Assembly: GCF_014860165.1 (NCBI RefSeq)
Contig: NZ_JACZKG010000032.1
Span: 1-64,000, forward strand
Reading direction: 5' to 3'
Length of the DNA: 64,000 bases
Source: Devosia sp.
GTDB taxonomy: Bacteria > Pseudomonadota > Alphaproteobacteria > Rhizobiales > Devosiaceae
Under the pieces are notes generated by a model that worked only from the letters and a program-made list of their open reading frames with translations, did no database searches and was not told the origin of the DNA. This document shows, one piece after another, positions 54,152 through 63,235 of the stretch; position 1 is the first letter of the stretch; each line of letters begins with the position of its first letter. The position numbers and the translations under genes were made by a program.

Positions 54152-55051
54152 TCAGCGGGACGCCGGTTGTCCGTAGTGGGCGGCCTGGCGGACGCCGAGA
54201 AGGCCCCCGGCCACGCCGACATGGAGCACGGCGCGCAGCCAGTTCCGGCGCCGCAGCACCGGGGAAAATGCCGTCAGCGCCGCCATTGCGCCGCAATAGC
54301 CGATCTTGGCGGCGACGATGGCCAGGGCCCTCGCCCGCGAACCGGCCTGCAGCATGCCGTGGGTCTGCCCGAACCGCAGGCGCCGACGCACCAGCCAGTT
54401 CATGCTGGCCCGGTCGGCCGGCACGGGCTCCTCGACCAGGGCGGCCTCGGCATAGGCGATGGTGCCGCCCAAGGCGGTCAGTTGATAGAAGAAGGCTGTG
54501 TCTTCGCCGCCGGTCTTGCCTAGGGCAAGATCGAAGCGCAGGCCGCTGTAGGGCGACTTCCAGCGGATCAGCACGTTGCAGGTATAGCCGGTGCGGATCG
54601 TGTCGCCGACAAAGACCGGGCGCGTGGAATGAAAGTCGCCATCCACCATCCAGGCCGGGGCATCCGGGCCATAGATGGCGCGCACCGGGCCCAATACTGC
54701 CGCAGCGCCGCTCGCCCCAGCCTTCTCAACCAATGCGGCAATCCAGCCGGGGGTGACCACCTCGTCGTCATCGACAAAGGCGACGAAGTCGGCGTCCGCC
54801 TGGTCCAGACAGGCATTGCGCGCAATGCAGATATTGGCCGCCGGGGCATGCACATAGATGATGGGAAAGGGCACCTGCTCCCGCATGCCCTCGACAAGGT
54901 CCCGGGCCGAAGCGACCGCGTCATTGTCGGCAATGATCACCCGGATGGTGTGTCCGCCATGGTCGAGCGACGCGATCGAGCCCAGCGTCTGGGCCAGGAA
55001 GGTCCGGCGATAGGTGCAGATGCAGATGTCCACGCTGGCCATGGCGATCAC
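54152..55051 (-). CDS. exoM: Family 2 glycosyltransferase, ExoM-like
   Basis: A 299-residue glycosyltransferase resembling succinoglycan ExoM, which adds a glucose. Matching blocks are DICICTYRR, VIIADNDA-ASARDLVEG, IYVHAPAANICIARN and the DxD motif AFVDDDEVV. The GTG at 55051 overlaps the exoA stop (GTGA) and has GGGAG 5 bases upstream; the ATG at 55042 is the alternative. The C-terminal 60 residues are hydrophobic and may anchor it to the membrane. It sits between exoA and exoP as in Sinorhizobium, where exoO intervenes. Confidence 0.83.
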   Translation of the reverse strand: MIAMASVDICICTYRRTFLAQTLGSIASLDHGGHTIRVIIADNDAVASARDLVEGMREQVPFPIIYVHAPAANICIARNACLDQADADFVAFVDDDEVVTPGWIAALVEKAGASGAAAVLGPVRAIYGPDAPAWMVDGDFHSTRPVFVGDTIRTGYTCNVLIRWKSPYSGLRFDLALGKTGGEDTAFFYQLTALGGTIAYAEAALVEEPVPADRASMNWLVRRRLRFGQTHGMLQAGSRARALAIVAAKIGYCGAMAALTAFSPVLRRRNWLRAVLHVGVAGGLLGVRQAAHYGQPASR

Positions 55052-56049
55052 ACTGGCTCCCGCCGGCGGAACGGCCGTTGCGCCACATGCGCCCAGAAGC
55101 CGGACGACCAGGCCAGATGCATGATCATGGCGGCCAGGCCCACCAGCGGCGAGAGCAGCATCGGCATCTCATATTGAGGATAGTGTTTCTGCGCGGCATG
55201 CATGCCCAGTGCAATGCATCCCAGCCCCCAGATGGCCAAGGGCACAAGGAAGGCCCAATGCCAGATCGACAGCGCCGCCAGCAGCACGACGGGCAGGATG
55301 GCCAGCGGCACCAATTGGCGCAGGCGTGGCCGCATGCGGTGTTTGAGGATGTTGCGCGCCCTGCCCCCACCATAGCCGAAATACTGCCGGAACAGGCTGG
55401 TCGCCGTCGATCGGGGATAGTAGGTCATGCCGGTACGGTCGGTCAGCCAGATCGTGTGACCCGCCAGCCGCAGGCGATGATCGAGCTCTGCATCCTCGTT
55501 GAACCGGAAGCTCTGGTCATACCCGCCGACGTCGCGAAAGGCGTCGACACGCATGAGGGCATGATGACCATGATCGACCGGTCCGCTCCCCTTGCCGGTG
55601 CGATGAGCCGAGCCGCCTGTGCCGATCGCCGAGTTCTGCGCCGTAGCGACGGCACGCTGGAAGGTCGCAATGCCGACCGTGGTCATGGGCACCACGATGC
55701 TGCCCACCTGCCGCTCCTCGGCCTCGGCCACCAGCATGCGGCAATAGTGGGCCGGATACGCACCATGCGCGTCGATCCGGATCAGGTAATCGGCATCATC
55801 GCCGAATTCCCGCACGGCCAGATTGATGGCCGCACTCTGGATCCGTTGGGGATTGTGGATCAACACCACGCGTGCCGAGGACCTGGCCCGTCGCGCCACG
55901 ATGTCGGTGGTGCCATCCAAGCTGCCGCCATCGGCGACGATAATGCGGGCATCGAGTGACTCCGCCTCGACGAGCAGGGCGTCCAGCAATGCATCGATGT
56001 GGCGGGCTTCGTTGAGGGTGGGCACCACGATGATTGTGCGAGCGCTCAT
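55048..56049 (-). CDS. exoA: Family 2 glycosyltransferase, ExoA-like
   Basis: A 333-residue enzyme of the ExoA type, which adds glucose early in succinoglycan assembly. The GT-A start TIIVVPTLNEARHIDALL, VADGGSLDGT, the RIDAHGAYP block with its Asp-containing motif, and FNEDAELDHRLR are present. Three membrane helices follow in the last 90 residues. The ATG at 56049 overlaps the upstream gene by four bases; the frame is open 27 codons further up but without family similarity. Confidence 0.85.
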   Translation of the reverse strand: MSARTIIVVPTLNEARHIDALLDALLVEAESLDARIIVADGGSLDGTTDIVARRARSSARVVLIHNPQRIQSAAINLAVREFGDDADYLIRIDAHGAYPAHYCRMLVAEAEERQVGSIVVPMTTVGIATFQRAVATAQNSAIGTGGSAHRTGKGSGPVDHGHHALMRVDAFRDVGGYDQSFRFNEDAELDHRLRLAGHTIWLTDRTGMTYYPRSTATSLFRQYFGYGGGRARNILKHRMRPRLRQLVPLAILPVVLLAALSIWHWAFLVPLAIWGLGCIALGMHAAQKHYPQYEMPMLLSPLVGLAAMIMHLAWSSGFWAHVAQRPFRRREPV

Positions 56050-57203
56050 GCGGCGGCCTCCAATGCGGGCTGGGTGGACCTGGCTCCCGAAAGACGCTCG
56101 ACGAGCGCGACGCATTCGCGCGTGTCGCATCGGAATGTCGTGGGGTCCTGGGCCGCGACCGCAGCTGCCAGGTCACGGATGCGTTCGGCGGTCATCCCCT
56201 CAAAGAGGGCGACAAGCGTCTCCTGGGAAATATCGGGAACGACGACACCGATACCGAGCCGCTCGATGAATGCGGCCGTCTCGGTGCCCTCAAGCGCGAT
56301 CGGGATCGCGCCGTTGAGGCACCCCTCGTAGAGCCGGTTCGGCAGCAGCCAGTTCGAGTTGAGGCCCTCTTCGAAGAAATCGATGGCCCAGGCAAAATGC
56401 ACGCCCGCATAGAGCGGTGCCAGGTCATCGGGGTATCGGAACGGCCCACCATATTCGAGATGCGGCGTGGCATTCACCGTGCCCTGAAAGTCGTCGAATT
56501 CAGTCAGCGCCGGCCGCCCCCGCAGTACGACGTCCAGCCGCCCGCCAAAGTGCCGCGACAGTGCCGTCAGCGCTGCCAGCGACTTGTGGCAGCGCAGGGC
56601 GCCAAACCATCCGATGCGAATGGGATTGGTCTCTCCGACGAGCACCGGATTGCGGCCGACCTCGCCAGGATCGGGCGCGAACACCTTGTTCTCGACCAAA
56701 ACGGCGGGGGGCGCACCGAGCCGGTGGAAATGATTGCGCAGGAAGGCTGGCGAGCTGGTGATGAGCATATCGACATGGCGCATCAGCCTTTGCTCGACCG
56801 CGCGCATGACCCCGCCGATGCGGTCCTGGCGCAGCATCAGCCGATGAATGTCGAGGCACTCGTAGACGAGAACCGGCTTGCTGTCCCAGCGCCCCAGCAA
56901 TCGGTTGGCAACGCCCAGCATTTCCAGATTGCGCGCCACGATGACATCCGGGCGGCGGAGCGACTGCGACCAGCCGCGCGCACCGGCAGCGGCGCGTGCC
57001 GTGGCCGCCAATCGGTGCAGCATGCGACCATCATGGGTGATGTCGAGCTCGATGACCGTGGTGAGGGGCAGGCTGGGCCTGGCTGCATCACCACGCCGAA
57101 AGCCGGCAATCTCGACCTCGGCTCCGCCCGCGGTGAACATGGCGACGCGCCGCTCGACCGCAGGGTCGGCAAGGTTGTGAACCAAGTACAAAATTCTTGG
57201 CAA
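56046..57203 (-). CDS. Glycosyltransferase, probable ExoL-type
   Basis: A 385-residue GT-B-like glycosyltransferase. It begins PRILYLVHNLADPAVERR and has a mid-domain linker with IRIGWFGALRCHKSL and the C-terminal acceptor/donor region NRLYEGCLNGAIPIALEGTE. The order L-A-M-P of the operon supports ExoL, the enzyme that acts after ExoA, but sequence alone does not prove the acceptor. The start is a TTG at 57203 with AGGAGAC 6-8 bases upstream; upstream codons in frame lack family similarity. It heads the leftward exoL-exoA-exoM-exoP operon. Confidence 0.8.
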   Translation of the reverse strand: MPRILYLVHNLADPAVERRVAMFTAGGAEVEIAGFRRGDAARPSLPLTTVIELDITHDGRMLHRLAATARAAAGARGWSQSLRRPDVIVARNLEMLGVANRLLGRWDSKPVLVYECLDIHRLMLRQDRIGGVMRAVEQRLMRHVDMLITSSPAFLRNHFHRLGAPPAVLVENKVFAPDPGEVGRNPVLVGETNPIRIGWFGALRCHKSLAALTALSRHFGGRLDVVLRGRPALTEFDDFQGTVNATPHLEYGGPFRYPDDLAPLYAGVHFAWAIDFFEEGLNSNWLLPNRLYEGCLNGAIPIALEGTETAAFIERLGIGVVVPDISQETLVALFEGMTAERIRDLAAAVAAQDPTTFRCDTRECVALVERLSGARSTQPALEAAA

Positions 57204-57465
57204 CGAGGCGTCTCCTGTTCCAAGCAAAGCGCGGGCGTCAAGGACGCATCGGCCGTTCCCCGCCGAAGCGCGGGACTGAACGCGGAGTTCACGACGCATG
57301 GACGAGAGGGTCAACGTGACCCAGGGTGACGCTGTGATGCGCCCGGCGCATGCCACGAAAGTGCCCCAATCCGGCTATCGCCGCACGGGCGAGCCGAGCC
57401 GGCGGGCATCGCGGCCGCCGCAGGCTTAGTGGATCGATAAGGGATGTGGCCGAGAAACGGCACGA

Positions 57466-58293
57466 CTATGCCGGCTCTACCGCCTTGTCGCGGGTTCGCC
57501 AGGCGCCGTCATTCCACTCCCGCACCGTAATGACGATGCGGTTCTCCAAGATATTGATGATGTTGTAGGCGTTGGGCTCACCGCGCAATCGGGTGGAAAT
57601 GGCTGACGAGGCCTGCGCCACCAGGATTGGCGCAACCGAGGAGTGGCTGAGCCCCACGGGCTCTCCCTCGCGGGCGGCCGACAGGGCCTCGTGCTTGCGT
57701 ACATAGGACAGGTGGAAATGGCCGGACAGAACCAGCCGCACGCCCACCTTGGCGAAGGTGGCCAGCGCCTCGTCTGCCCGTTTCACCCGCTTGGTCTTCT
57801 GCACCATGGGTTCGGTCGGAAACAGCAGCGGGTGATGTGCCACGATGATCCGCAACGCGTCGGGCGATGCGGCTTCAAAACGGGTAGCTAGATCCTCAAG
57901 CTGGTCCGAGGAGATCGTACCGTGACCCCAGTTCCATTCGAGTCGCGCACGGCGCGAGGTGCGCAGACCCACCAGAACCACCCCGCCCATTTCGAGGAAC
58001 GGCTCCGTATCGGGCGAGATATATCGACGATAGAGGCCATAGGGATCAATGAAACGGCGCAGGATGTTGATTGCTGGCACGTCGTGATTGCCCGGCACTG
58101 CAAAAATGGGAGCATGAAGCTGGTCGAGAAACGCCCTCGCCTGCTGGAACTCCCGTTTGGTCCCCACCTGGGTGAAATCCCCACTGGCCACGACAAGGTC
58201 CGGCTTCTGAGCGTTGATGTCGTGGGCAAACCCCTCTGCCAGAGCCTCGTCATGGTGTCCGAAATGGAGGTCCGATAGATGCAGGATCTTCAC
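57466..58293 (-). CDS. Calcineurin-like metallophosphoesterase
   Basis: A 275-residue phosphoesterase. All five metal-binding blocks are visible: HLSDLHFG, GDFTQ, GNHD, a His in IIVAHHP and GHFH. The fold covers cAMP phosphodiesterases, diphosphatases and nucleases, so the substrate is open. It overlaps the start region of the lipid-kinase-like gene by four bases and is probably cotranscribed with it; such a pair suggests lipid or phospholipid-headgroup metabolism, as inference only. Confidence 0.85.
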   Translation of the reverse strand: MKILHLSDLHFGHHDEALAEGFAHDINAQKPDLVVASGDFTQVGTKREFQQARAFLDQLHAPIFAVPGNHDVPAINILRRFIDPYGLYRRYISPDTEPFLEMGGVVLVGLRTSRRARLEWNWGHGTISSDQLEDLATRFEAASPDALRIIVAHHPLLFPTEPMVQKTKRVKRADEALATFAKVGVRLVLSGHFHLSYVRKHEALSAAREGEPVGLSHSSVAPILVAQASSAISTRLRGEPNAYNIINILENRIVITVREWNDGAWRTRDKAVEPA

Positions 58294-59216
58294 TGGACGA
58301 CCTCCTCCACTGCCGCGATGGGCTGCGCAATCACCGAAAGCGCCTTCGACCGGATGGAGAACTCCAGTGGGGAGTGAAGGGTTTCAACTTCCCCGTCAAA
58401 CATGACCTTGAGGAGTCCCTTGTGCGTGGTGATGGTCACCGCGTCGACGCTCTCGATGGAGAGGGCATCGTCGTTCCGCCAGTGGCCCAGCAGCATCGAC
58501 ACGCTCAGCCGGATGACATCCCCCGGCGTCAGATGCCGAAGGATGTAGAGCGTCAGCTTGCCCTTATCGAGTGATGAGCGGGAGAAGAACTGGCCCAGCC
58601 CCTCATCATAGGAATTGCTGGCCACGGCTATGGACTGCACACGCTCGATCCGCGTCTCGCCATCGGGTGTTCGGATCTGGACGGCCATGCGCCTTGCCCG
58701 CTGCAGGCGGCGCAGAAAGTAGCGCAGGAAGCCGATCTTTGCCCCGATGCCGGACTGGCCCCGAATGTGCTCCCGCCCAGCGGCAACCCCCGGGATCACC
58801 CCAACCACCACCTTGTGCAGGAAGGTGCGGCCATTGACTTCGCCGACATCGATGAGTTGCGGCTCCCCGGCGGCCAGCGCCTCCACTGACCGGCGGATTT
58901 CGAGCGGAATGTTGAGATCTTTCGCCAGCGCATTGACCGTTCCAAGCGGCAGGATGGCCAGACTCTTCGGCGAGCCGGTCAGCGCCTCGGCAATCGCGGT
59001 GACGGTGCCATCGCCTCCGGCTGCCACGACAATACCAGCCGGCCCCGCGACGGCATCCCCGACCCGCTCGGGCAGCGGCACGTCGCTGCGCGCATCCACA
59101 TGGCAGCGCAGGCCGGCATCCTCGAACATGCCGCGCAGCGCCTCTGCCGTCAGTCCCTGCGCGCTGGCCGTTCCGGCCCGCTCGTTGAAGATGACGTAAT
59201 AGTCGTAGTCCTGCAT
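58290..59216 (-). CDS. Diacylglycerol-kinase-family lipid kinase
   Basis: A 308-residue member of the DAGK catalytic-domain family (YegS/DgkB type). The nucleotide-binding block AAGGDGTVTAIAEAL and the LPLGTVNALAKDL block are conserved. The C-terminal beta-sandwich half is present. It probably phosphorylates diacylglycerol or a similar lipid. The ATG at 59216 was chosen since MQDYDYYVIFNERAG is the natural beginning; the frame is open 24 codons further. It is followed by the metallophosphoesterase with a four-base overlap. Confidence 0.87.
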   Translation of the reverse strand: MQDYDYYVIFNERAGTASAQGLTAEALRGMFEDAGLRCHVDARSDVPLPERVGDAVAGPAGIVVAAGGDGTVTAIAEALTGSPKSLAILPLGTVNALAKDLNIPLEIRRSVEALAAGEPQLIDVGEVNGRTFLHKVVVGVIPGVAAGREHIRGQSGIGAKIGFLRYFLRRLQRARRMAVQIRTPDGETRIERVQSIAVASNSYDEGLGQFFSRSSLDKGKLTLYILRHLTPGDVIRLSVSMLLGHWRNDDALSIESVDAVTITTHKGLLKVMFDGEVETLHSPLEFSIRSKALSVIAQPIAAVEEVVQ

Positions 59217-59363
59217 CGCGGAAGCACCCTGCTCATTCGCAGGATGCAATGGATGGCGACGCACTCCGTTGCATGGGCTCGCCAGCAAACGAGCGCAAAT
59301 ACGCTTCCGCGAAGGGCAGGACCGGGGCTACCCACCCCGGCTGAGACCCTGCTCAGCCCCAGC

Positions 59364-60284
59364 CTAACGGTCGCCCAAGGCCTCGGCCACCGCCAGATCG
59401 GCCATTGCCAGCGCCGCCTCGCGCGTGCGGGCAGCGGCAACGAAACGGCCATTGTGGCAGAAGCTGGCGCCGGCTACGCCACTGGCCGCCTCCAGGTCAG
59501 CGTTGGTCAGACCGGCCCAGGCAGCCGGCAGGTCCGCGCGGACGTCAAAGCCCTCATCCGAGCGGCGGATCGTGGTCAGGCACCAGTCCTTGTCGCGCGG
59601 ATGCACCACAAACAGCAGATGGTCGGCACCAGCCTTCTCGATGGCCGGCCGGAACGGCATGCCCATGGGAAGCTCCAGCACGCGCCCTGCCCCCGTGGCG
59701 ACAATGGCCTGCTGCACAACCGCCTCAGCCCGCAGCTTGGCCGCGCGACGGGCAATGGCGGCCTCGAGGAAACTGCGGGCAATGGCCAGTGCGCTCTGGA
59801 ACGCGTTGGTCTCCGCATCCGGATCGACACTGTCGAAGTCGGGCTTGAGGGTTTCAAGCAGCACCGGCAGCGTCATTCCGCCCAGCGGGCCCGACGGGCT
59901 CAACGCGCCATTGTCGGTCAGGTCGATCGGCAGCACGAAACTGGCATCGAATGCAGCATGCAAAGCCGCGACATGCGCTTCCGGTACGTTCGAAGCGGCC
60001 AGATAGTCGCGGCCAAAATGTTTCCAGATCAGGCCAAACGAACTGAACGGCTGGCCATCCTCACGCAGCGGCGCGCCGCGCTGGTGATGGTCGAAAATCC
60101 CTGCCTCGGCGTCATAGGCGCCGCCGACATCATAGATGATGCGATCTGCCCCCGGCGTGATCCATTCCGGCGCGCGGCTGCGCACGATGCGCGCCTGCGG
60201 GAAGATCCGCGTCAGGATCACGCTCGACAGTAGCTCATCGGCATGGAAGCCACCCGAATGGGTGACGAGGAAATCTGGGGTCAT
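59364..60284 (-). CDS. MYG1-family metal-dependent hydrolase
   Basis: A 306-residue member of the MYG1/GAMM1 family, DHH-like phosphoesterases of which the eukaryotic protein is a 3'-5' RNA exonuclease. Metal-binding blocks are THSGGFHADE at the N-terminus, a DVGG segment and FDHHQRG. Bacterial function is unknown. The ATG at 60284 places the HxGxxHADE motif at the usual distance; in-frame starts up to 60359 exist. It is divergent from the F420 operon, with 159 bases between. Confidence 0.85.
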   Translation of the reverse strand: MTPDFLVTHSGGFHADELLSSVILTRIFPQARIVRSRAPEWITPGADRIIYDVGGAYDAEAGIFDHHQRGAPLREDGQPFSSFGLIWKHFGRDYLAASNVPEAHVAALHAAFDASFVLPIDLTDNGALSPSGPLGGMTLPVLLETLKPDFDSVDPDAETNAFQSALAIARSFLEAAIARRAAKLRAEAVVQQAIVATGAGRVLELPMGMPFRPAIEKAGADHLLFVVHPRDKDWCLTTIRRSDEGFDVRADLPAAWAGLTNADLEAASGVAGASFCHNGRFVAAARTREAALAMADLAVAEALGDR

Positions 60285-60387
60285 GCGGGGATGCGCCTTG
60301 TGCGTGTGGCTGGAAGTTGGCACCAGATAGCCATTGCCGGGCGCCATCTCAACCGCCATTCACGTGCTAAACGAATCCAATGGACAA

Positions 60388-60407
60388 TTTTGACCATTTG
60401 GTCAAAA
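60388..60407. promoter_or_regulatory. Perfect 20-bp palindromic operator candidate
   Basis: TTTTGACCATTTGGTCAAAA has 9-bp inverted arms (TTTTGACCA and TGGTCAAAA) around TT. It lies 36 bases before the ATG of the F420 operon and about 100 bases from the divergent MYG1-type gene. Its symmetry and size fit a dimeric repressor such as a TetR- or MarR-type protein. It is not an FNR/FixK box, since the TTGAC/GTCAA half-sites are six rather than four bases apart. Confidence 0.6.
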
Positions 60408-60443
60408 GTAGCACAACACCGCTGAGCCTTTGGGAGAATGGGC

Positions 60444-61442
60444 ATGCGCTTCGGTTACAAGGCCTCGGCCGAACAATTCGCACCCAATACCTTGCTGAAG
60501 TTTGCCATCGAGGCCGAAGAGGCCGGCTTCGAATCGGTGTTCATCAGCGATCATTTCCAGCCCTGGAAGCATACGGATGGCCACGCACCCTTCGCGCCAT
60601 CCTGGATGGCCGCGGCGCTGGCGCGTACCGAGAGGATCATTGTCGGCACATCGGTGCTGACGCCGACCTTCCGTCTCCATCCCTCTGTCGTCGCGCATGC
60701 CTTCGGCACCCTGGGCGCCATGTTTCCCGACCGCGTCATCCTGGGCGTCGGCACCGGCGAGTCGCTCAACGAGGTTCCGTCCACCGGCATGGCCTGGCCC
60801 GAGCTCAAGGAACGCTCGGCCCGGCTGCGCGAGGCGGTGGCGCTCATTCGCCAGTTGTGGAGCGAGGAGCGCGTTACCTTTGATGGCGAATTCTACAAGA
60901 CGCAGAACGCCACCATCTATGACCGGCCCGACCGACCTGTGCCGATCTACCTGGCCGCCGGCGGCCCGCTCAACGCCAAATATGCCGGCCGCGCCGGAGA
61001 CGGCTTCATCTGCACATCCGGCAAGGGCGCCGAGCTCTATGTCGATCAGCTGCTGCCCAATGTCGCCATCGGCCGCGCCGAATCCGGCCGTGAAAACCTG
61101 CCCTTCGAGCGCATGATCGAGGTGAAGGTCTCCTTCGACCCCGATCCGGAAGCCGCGCTCAACAATACCCGGGGCTGGGCGGCGCTGTCGCTGACGGCCG
61201 AGGAGAAGCATTCGGTGGAGGACCCTGCGGAGATGGAGCGTCTTGCGGCACAGCTTCCCATCGAGCGCATCGCCAAGCGCTGGATTGTTTCCAGCGATCC
61301 CGACGAACACGTCGCGGCCATCAGGACCTATATGGACTATGGCTTCGACCACCTGGTGTTCCATGCGCCGGGCGAGGACCAGAGCCGGTTCATCGCGCTC
61401 TATGCCAAAGAAATCCTGCCGCGCCTGCGGGCGATTTCCTAG
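60444..61442 (+). CDS. LLM-class F420-dependent oxidoreductase (G6PDH-like group)
   Basis: A 332-residue luciferase-like TIM-barrel enzyme. The [10 protein letters not shown] start, the ISDHFQPW segment, the [16 protein letters not shown] block and [12 protein letters not shown] are typical of the F420-dependent glucose-6-phosphate-dehydrogenase-like group, which uses F420 rather than FMN. The natural substrate is unknown. The ATG at 60444 has GGGAG 7 bases upstream; an ATG at 60438 is too close to it. It is the first gene of an operon with cofE, 2 bases downstream, and stands behind the palindrome at 60388. Confidence 0.85.
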   Translation: MRFGYKASAEQFAPNTLLKFAIEAEEAGFESVFISDHFQPWKHTDGHAPFAPSWMAAALARTERIIVGTSVLTPTFRLHPSVVAHAFGTLGAMFPDRVILGVGTGESLNEVPSTGMAWPELKERSARLREAVALIRQLWSEERVTFDGEFYKTQNATIYDRPDRPVPIYLAAGGPLNAKYAGRAGDGFICTSGKGAELYVDQLLPNVAIGRAESGRENLPFERMIEVKVSFDPDPEAALNNTRGWAALSLTAEEKHSVEDPAEMERLAAQLPIERIAKRWIVSSDPDEHVAAIRTYMDYGFDHLVFHAPGEDQSRFIALYAKEILPRLRAIS

Positions 61443-61444
61443 CC

Positions 61445-62284
61445 ATGGCCATGCCGCGCTACACGGTCTGGGGCATTCCCGGCCTGCCGGAAATCGGCGC
61501 TGGCGACGACCTCGTCGCCCTGATCGCTGCCGCCATCGACGCGACGGTGGCCGAAGATGCCGACGCTGCCCTGCGGGATGGCGACATCCTGGTGATCACC
61601 AGCAAGATCGTCTCCAAGGCCGAAGGCATGCAGGTGCCGGTGGCAGATCGAGAAAAGGCGATTACGCAAGACACCGTCCGAATCGTGGCCGAGCGCGTCC
61701 ATCCTGGCGGCGTCACCAAGATCGTCGAGACTCGCCACGGCCTTATCATGGCCGCCGCCGGCATCGACACCTCCAATGTACCCGATGGCCTGGCGCTGCG
61801 CTTGCCGCTCGACCCCGACAGCTCCGCCCGCGCCCTCTGCGCCGGTTTGCGCCAGCACTTCGGCGTCGCCCTCGGCATCATCATCACCGACACTCTCGGC
61901 CGCCCCTGGCGGGTCGGCCAGACCGATGTCGCCATCGGCGCCGCCGGCATCGTCGTGACCGACGATCTGCGCGGCGGCGTGGATGCCAATGGCCGCCCGC
62001 TCAATGTCACCATCACCGTGCTGGCCGATGAACTGGCTGGAGCCGCGGACCTCGTCAAGGGCAAGGCATCAGGCATTCCTGTCGCCGTGGTGCGCGGCCT
62101 CGCGCGTCTCGTGACCGACATGGACGCGCCGGGCGCCCGCACGCTGGTCCGCTCGGTCGATGACGACATGTTCCGTTTCGGTTCGGCCGAGGCCTATCAG
62201 CTCGGCTACCAGGCCGCGCGGGCCGAGTTGCGCGAGCCGCCGGACCACTCCGAGTCTCAGCCTAAACGCGTCAAGAAGGACTGA
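61445..62284 (+). CDS. cofE: Coenzyme F420-0:L-glutamate ligase
   Basis: A 279-residue CofE that adds gamma-linked glutamates to F420-0 with GTP. Recognisable blocks are [50 protein letters not shown] and the C-terminal metal-binding VVRGLARL region. It is the single-domain form and lacks the nitroreductase-like extension of mycobacterial FbiB. The GTG/ATG options are limited; ATG at 61445 follows the LLM stop by two bases. Presence of CofE means that F420 or F420-0 must be available to the cell, made or imported. Confidence 0.93.
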   Translation: MAMPRYTVWGIPGLPEIGAGDDLVALIAAAIDATVAEDADAALRDGDILVITSKIVSKAEGMQVPVADREKAITQDTVRIVAERVHPGGVTKIVETRHGLIMAAAGIDTSNVPDGLALRLPLDPDSSARALCAGLRQHFGVALGIIITDTLGRPWRVGQTDVAIGAAGIVVTDDLRGGVDANGRPLNVTITVLADELAGAADLVKGKASGIPVAVVRGLARLVTDMDAPGARTLVRSVDDDMFRFGSAEAYQLGYQAARAELREPPDHSESQPKRVKKD

Positions 62285-62287
62285 CCC

Positions 62288-63235
62288 ATGCGTCGCCTGC
62301 CCCATTTGCTCGGCCTTGCCATCCTGGCCCTCTCTGCCGGCTCCGCCCTCGCCCAGACGGGCTACCCGCTCACCCTGGACAATTGCGGCGTCCAGGTCAC
62401 CCTGCCCGCCGCGCCGCAGCGGGTGGTGACCATCAAGTCAACGGCGACCGAAATGCTGCTGGCCCTCGGCCTTGGCGACCGGATTGTCGGCGTCGGCTTC
62501 CAGGATGGTCCGGCGCCCGCCCCCTGGACCGCAGCGGCGGCAGCATTGCCGGTCCTGTCGGACAAGCTGCCATCGCAGGAAGTGGTGCTCAAGGTCGAGC
62601 CGGATTTCATTTATGGCGGCTGGGAAAGCAATTTTGCTGCCGATGGCGCCGGTGAACGCCCGACCCTCGCCGAACTCGGCATCGCCAGCTATGTGTCGCC
62701 CGCTGCCTGCCGGTCGATCAAGCCGGCCAAGCTGACCTTCGACGAGGTCTTTGCCCAGATCGGCGAGATGGGGACCATATTCGACGCCGCGCCCGCTGCC
62801 GAAGCGCTGATCGCCGAGCAGAAGGCCGCGCTTGCCGCGGTCTCGCCCGACGCGCGCGGGCTGACGGCGCTTTGGTATTCCTCGGGCACCAAGGCGCCCT
62901 ATGTCGGGGCTGGCAGCGGCGCACCGCAGATGATGCTGGAAGCGCTTGGTCTTAAGAACATCATGGCCGATGTGGACGATGGCTGGGTCGCCGCGAGCTG
63001 GGAGGCGGTGGTCGACGCCAATCCCGATGTCATCGTGCTGGTCGACGCCACCTGGAACTCGGCGGAGCAGAAGAAGAAGCTGCTGGCGGAAAACCCCATC
63101 ACCAGCCAGCTCGATGCGGTCGTCAACCAGCGCTACCTCATCGTGCCGTTCCCCGCCTCCGAGGCTGGCGTGCGCAATGTCGGCGCCACCGCGGACATGG
63201 CGGCGCAACTGGCCGGCCTCACCTTCGCGCCGTGA
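62288..63235 (+). CDS. ABC transporter substrate-binding protein, proposed F420-0 binding type
   Basis: A 315-residue periplasmic protein with signal peptide (1-22, ALAQ). It has the BtuF/FecB-type two-lobe fold linked by a long helix, with VVTIKSTATEMLLALGLGDRIVG at the lobe start (split here as VVTIKSTATEML and LALGLGDRIVG). Blocks such as GGWESNFAADGAGERPTL, ALWYSSG, GAPQMMLEALGL and PFPASEAGVRN match the group that databases call putative F420-0 ABC transporter binding proteins. The ligand is a proposal from gene neighbourhood, not a proven fact. It follows cofE by 3 bases and overlaps the permease start. Confidence 0.83.
   Translation: MRRLPHLLGLAILALSAGSALAQTGYPLTLDNCGVQVTLPAAPQRVVTIKSTATEMLLALGLGDRIVGVGFQDGPAPAPWTAAAAALPVLSDKLPSQEVVLKVEPDFIYGGWESNFAADGAGERPTLAELGIASYVSPAACRSIKPAKLTFDEVFAQIGEMGTIFDAAPAAEALIAEQKAALAAVSPDARGLTALWYSSGTKAPYVGAGSGAPQMMLEALGLKNIMADVDDGWVAASWEAVVDANPDVIVLVDATWNSAEQKKKLLAENPITSQLDAVVNQRYLIVPFPASEAGVRNVGATADMAAQLAGLTFAP

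Noticed and set aside
60388-60407. Palindrome considered as a sixth FixK/FNR box
   Set aside because: The half-sites TTGAC and GTCAA are six bases apart instead of four, which breaks the Fnr-class spacing.
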